Below are positions 4,724 to 5,866 of a DNA stretch of 5,866 nucleotides, piece after piece. Position 1 is the first letter of the stretch; each line of letters starts with the position of its first letter. A program made the translations under genes and the position numbers. Location: positions 1 to 5,866 of the forward strand of contig JAUWOG010000169.1 in NCBI GenBank assembly GCA_030612305.1, given 5' to 3'. The stretch comes from Armatimonadota bacterium (lineage in GTDB: Bacteria; Armatimonadota; Zipacnadia; Zipacnadales; UBA11051). The notes below the pieces were generated by a model. That model was not told where the DNA came from. It was given only the letters and a program-made list of their open reading frames with translations, and did not search any database.

Positions 4724-4745
4724 CCTGTCATGATGGGATGACAGG
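4724..4745 (+). repeat. Perfect inverted repeat 8-6-8 after the tRNA
   Basis: CCTGTCAT (4724-4731) and ATGACAGG (4738-4745) are perfect inverted arms around GATGGG. It begins directly after the T-run of the tRNA terminator and ends about 12 nt before the weak promoter of the next gene. It may be a back-up terminator (T-rich sequence follows, though not immediately) or an operator for the downstream gene. Confidence 0.6.
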
Positions 4746-4757
4746 TACGATCTTCCC

Positions 4758-4786
4758 TTTATCTTTTGTCCGAAAAGCGCTATCAT
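4758..4786 (+). promoter_or_regulatory. Weak promoter candidate for the Met/Gly/Pro-rich protein gene
   Basis: A good -10 TATCAT (4781-4786, 5 of 6 matches) has only a poor -35 (TTTATC, 4758-4763) at 17 nt. Transcription would start near 4793, some 65 nt before the start codon. The poor -35 suggests low activity or the need for an activator. Confidence 0.35.
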
Positions 4787-4857
4787 AGAAGTCAGTTCTC
4801 CGGGCTGATCATGTGTCCTTTGTCGAGAAGTGGGACGACACAGGGAGACAAGTGGAT

Positions 4858-5866
4858 ATGCTGAGAATTGCGATGTCGAAAAGAGCAGGACGTACGCTGT
4901 TGCTGTGCGCGCTAATCGGGGCGGCGATATTCGCCATGTGCTGGTACTCGGCGAGGCAACACGCGGCCGCCCAGATGGATGGGCCGCCACCGCCACCTGG
5001 TGCGGACATGGGGCCGCCCGGAATGCCACCTATGGGACCCGGTGGACCGGGGGACATGGGTCTTGGGCCGTCTGCTGACATGGGCGGACCGGCCATGGAT
5101 GATATGGCGCCGGCGGGCGAAGGTCTCGGAGAGCCGGCCGCCAAAGCCGAACCCGCTGAGGAAAGTGAGGAGCTTGTTGCCGCCAGACGCTCGTTCGAGC
5201 GGCAACTCGGCTCCCTGCAGACCTCGCCCGGGGCAGTCAGCCGGGAGATCCTGCGCGTCTATGAAATCTCCCATTGGTCACATCCGTTTGCCGGTGTCGT
5301 CAAGTCCATCGCGGGCCCCAGTCAGTCCTGGGCCTGTGAGGAGGCCCGCTTCCTCTACAGTGAACTCGACAAGGCCTGGGAGCGGATCCCCATAACGACG
5401 ATAAAGACGTACCGCGACTGCAGGCGCGAGGTTGTCCCGTGGGACGTTGTCAGTCCCGAGGGCTCGACGCCGGAGCAACTCGGAGCTGTGGCAAGCACCG
5501 CCGAGACGCTGGCCACGCGAATGTCAGACGCCTATGACGATAACAGCTTCTGGCAGCAGGCAGGCGCGGACCGAGGCGTGCAGGCGAAATCATTGCAGGA
5601 GCGGCGGCGCTATCATGACGCCAAACAGACCTACGCAAAGATGAGGCAGGATGTCGCTGAGGGCCCTGAGGGGTCACCGCTGCCGGCGAGCTTCGCGAAG
5701 TGGGTGGAGATTCTCGGTGAAGTTGAGGTCGAAGAGGAAGAGCCAGAGCCAGCGGCAGCCCCTGCTGCCGCAGCGCCGGCGGGCATGGGAGGGCCGGGGG
5801 ACCTGGGGCCGATGGGGCCGATGGGGCCGCCCGGCCCTGGCGGCCCGGGAGGCCCGGGCATGGGTG
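4858..5866 (+). CDS. Membrane-anchored or secreted protein with Met/Gly/Pro-rich flanks, unknown function (3' end missing)
   Basis: I do not recognise this family. The 336 visible codons contain: a basic start (RIAMSKRAGR) and a hydrophobic segment at 13-30 that is either a single membrane anchor or a signal peptide cut after HAAA (35-38); a Pro/Gly/Met-rich stretch (42-93) with repeated GPP, MGPG and DMG units; a charged, mainly helical-looking domain with several Trp and Tyr (about 104-291), including VYEISHWSHPF (134-144) and four Cys in the whole protein (17, 28, 160, 188); an acidic EVEVEEEEPEPE-like hinge (288-298); and a second Ala-, then Gly/Pro/Met-rich stretch from 299 to the edge, with MGP repeats. 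No lipobox is seen, since Met precedes C28. The ATG has GGGAG (4843-4847) 10 nt upstream; an in-frame GTG at 4813 is a less likely start. An envelope or surface role is inferred only from the architecture. Confidence 0.8.
   Translation, partial: MLRIAMSKRAGRTLLLCALIGAAIFAMCWYSARQHAAAQMDGPPPPPGADMGPPGMPPMGPGGPGDMGLGPSADMGGPAMDDMAPAGEGLGEPAAKAEPAEESEELVAARRSFERQLGSLQTSPGAVSREILRVYEISHWSHPFAGVVKSIAGPSQSWACEEARFLYSELDKAWERIPITTIKTYRDCRREVVPWDVVSPEGSTPEQLGAVASTAETLATRMSDAYDDNSFWQQAGADRGVQAKSLQERRRYHDAKQTYAKMRQDVAEGPEGSPLPASFAKWVEILGEVEVEEEEPEPAAAPAAAAPAGMGGPGDLGPMGPMGPPGPGGPGGPGMG
5805..5829 (+). repeat. Short tandem repeat inside the Gly/Pro/Met-rich coding region
   Basis: The 9-nt unit GGGGCCGAT occurs 2.8 times in a row, encoding GPM triplets. 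The unit length is a multiple of three, so copy-number changes would keep the frame and alter the length of the low-complexity tail. Confidence 0.7.

Noticed and set aside
4607..4745. Phage or island attachment site at the tRNA-Ser 3' end
   Set aside because: tRNA-Ser genes are common integration targets, but no repeat of the tRNA 3' end, integrase or mobile gene is visible in the window.
4291..5029. Minus-strand open frames across the tRNA-Ser, with peptides such as GRDSNPRSF and GEGFEPPELS
   Set aside because: These are the well-known spurious translations of the antisense strand of tRNA-Ser genes and often appear in databases as false proteins. The tRNA and its promoter explain the sequence.
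4809..5144. Minus-strand Gly/Pro-rich frame with a hydrophobic part
   Set aside because: It is a shadow of the N-terminal Pro/Gly/Met segment of the plus-strand gene and has no ribosome site.
5631..5861. Minus-strand collagen-like frame (MPGPPGPPGPGG...)
   Set aside because: It is the antisense of the Gly/Pro/Met-rich coding region; the GGC/CCG-rich sequence gives GP repeats on both strands. The plus frame has the ribosome site, signal segment and continuous core domain.

Overview
This window is a GC-rich piece of bacterial chromosome carrying mostly housekeeping genes. The HrcA/CIRCE heat-shock circuit, a canonical FtsZ, sigma-70-type promoters and Shine-Dalgarno sites 8-11 nt from their starts all point to a bacterium. 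The phylum cannot be fixed from sequence alone. The mix (HrcA control, FtsZ with an Ala/Pro/Thr linker, a BadF/NAGK-type kinase, a Gly/Pro/Met-rich membrane protein) would fit an uncultivated lineage such as Armatimonadota, but that is a low-confidence guess.

Layout. The left two-thirds is read leftward: hrcA (2654-3700), grpE (1962-2582), ftsZ (679-1794), then the first 152 codons of a BadF/BcrA/N-acetylglucosamine-kinase-type ATPase that leaves the window at base 1. hrcA-grpE is one transcription unit. It starts at a promoter with a perfect -35, and an imperfect CIRCE operator (9-N9-9) lies in its leader, so HrcA should repress itself and grpE. dnaK and dnaJ do not follow grpE. Instead ftsZ follows with its own strong promoter (TTGACT-N18-TATAAT), whose -10 sits inside a G5C/GC5 palindrome and whose mRNA should begin with a stem-loop. 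A terminator-like hairpin separates ftsZ from the kinase gene.

The right third is read rightward. It holds a small minimal nucleotidyltransferase (MNT, 4111-4440) in a visibly less GC-rich stretch with its own promoter, then a tRNA-Ser(UGA) gene with encoded CCA behind a perfect consensus promoter (TTGACA-N17-TATAAT). A candidate terminator and an 8-6-8 inverted repeat follow. The last gene (4858 to the right edge) encodes a membrane-anchored or secreted protein of unknown function, in which a charged, mainly helical-looking central domain lies between two Met/Gly/Pro-rich segments.

How the genes work together: HrcA senses protein-folding stress through GroEL (family knowledge) and controls grpE, whose product is the nucleotide exchange factor of DnaK. 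FtsZ is the division-ring GTPase. The other genes are not obviously linked to these. No CRISPR array, insertion sequence, phage gene or complete new defence system is visible. The least explained parts are the Met/Gly/Pro protein, the MNT without a HEPN partner, and the dyads around the ftsZ promoter.
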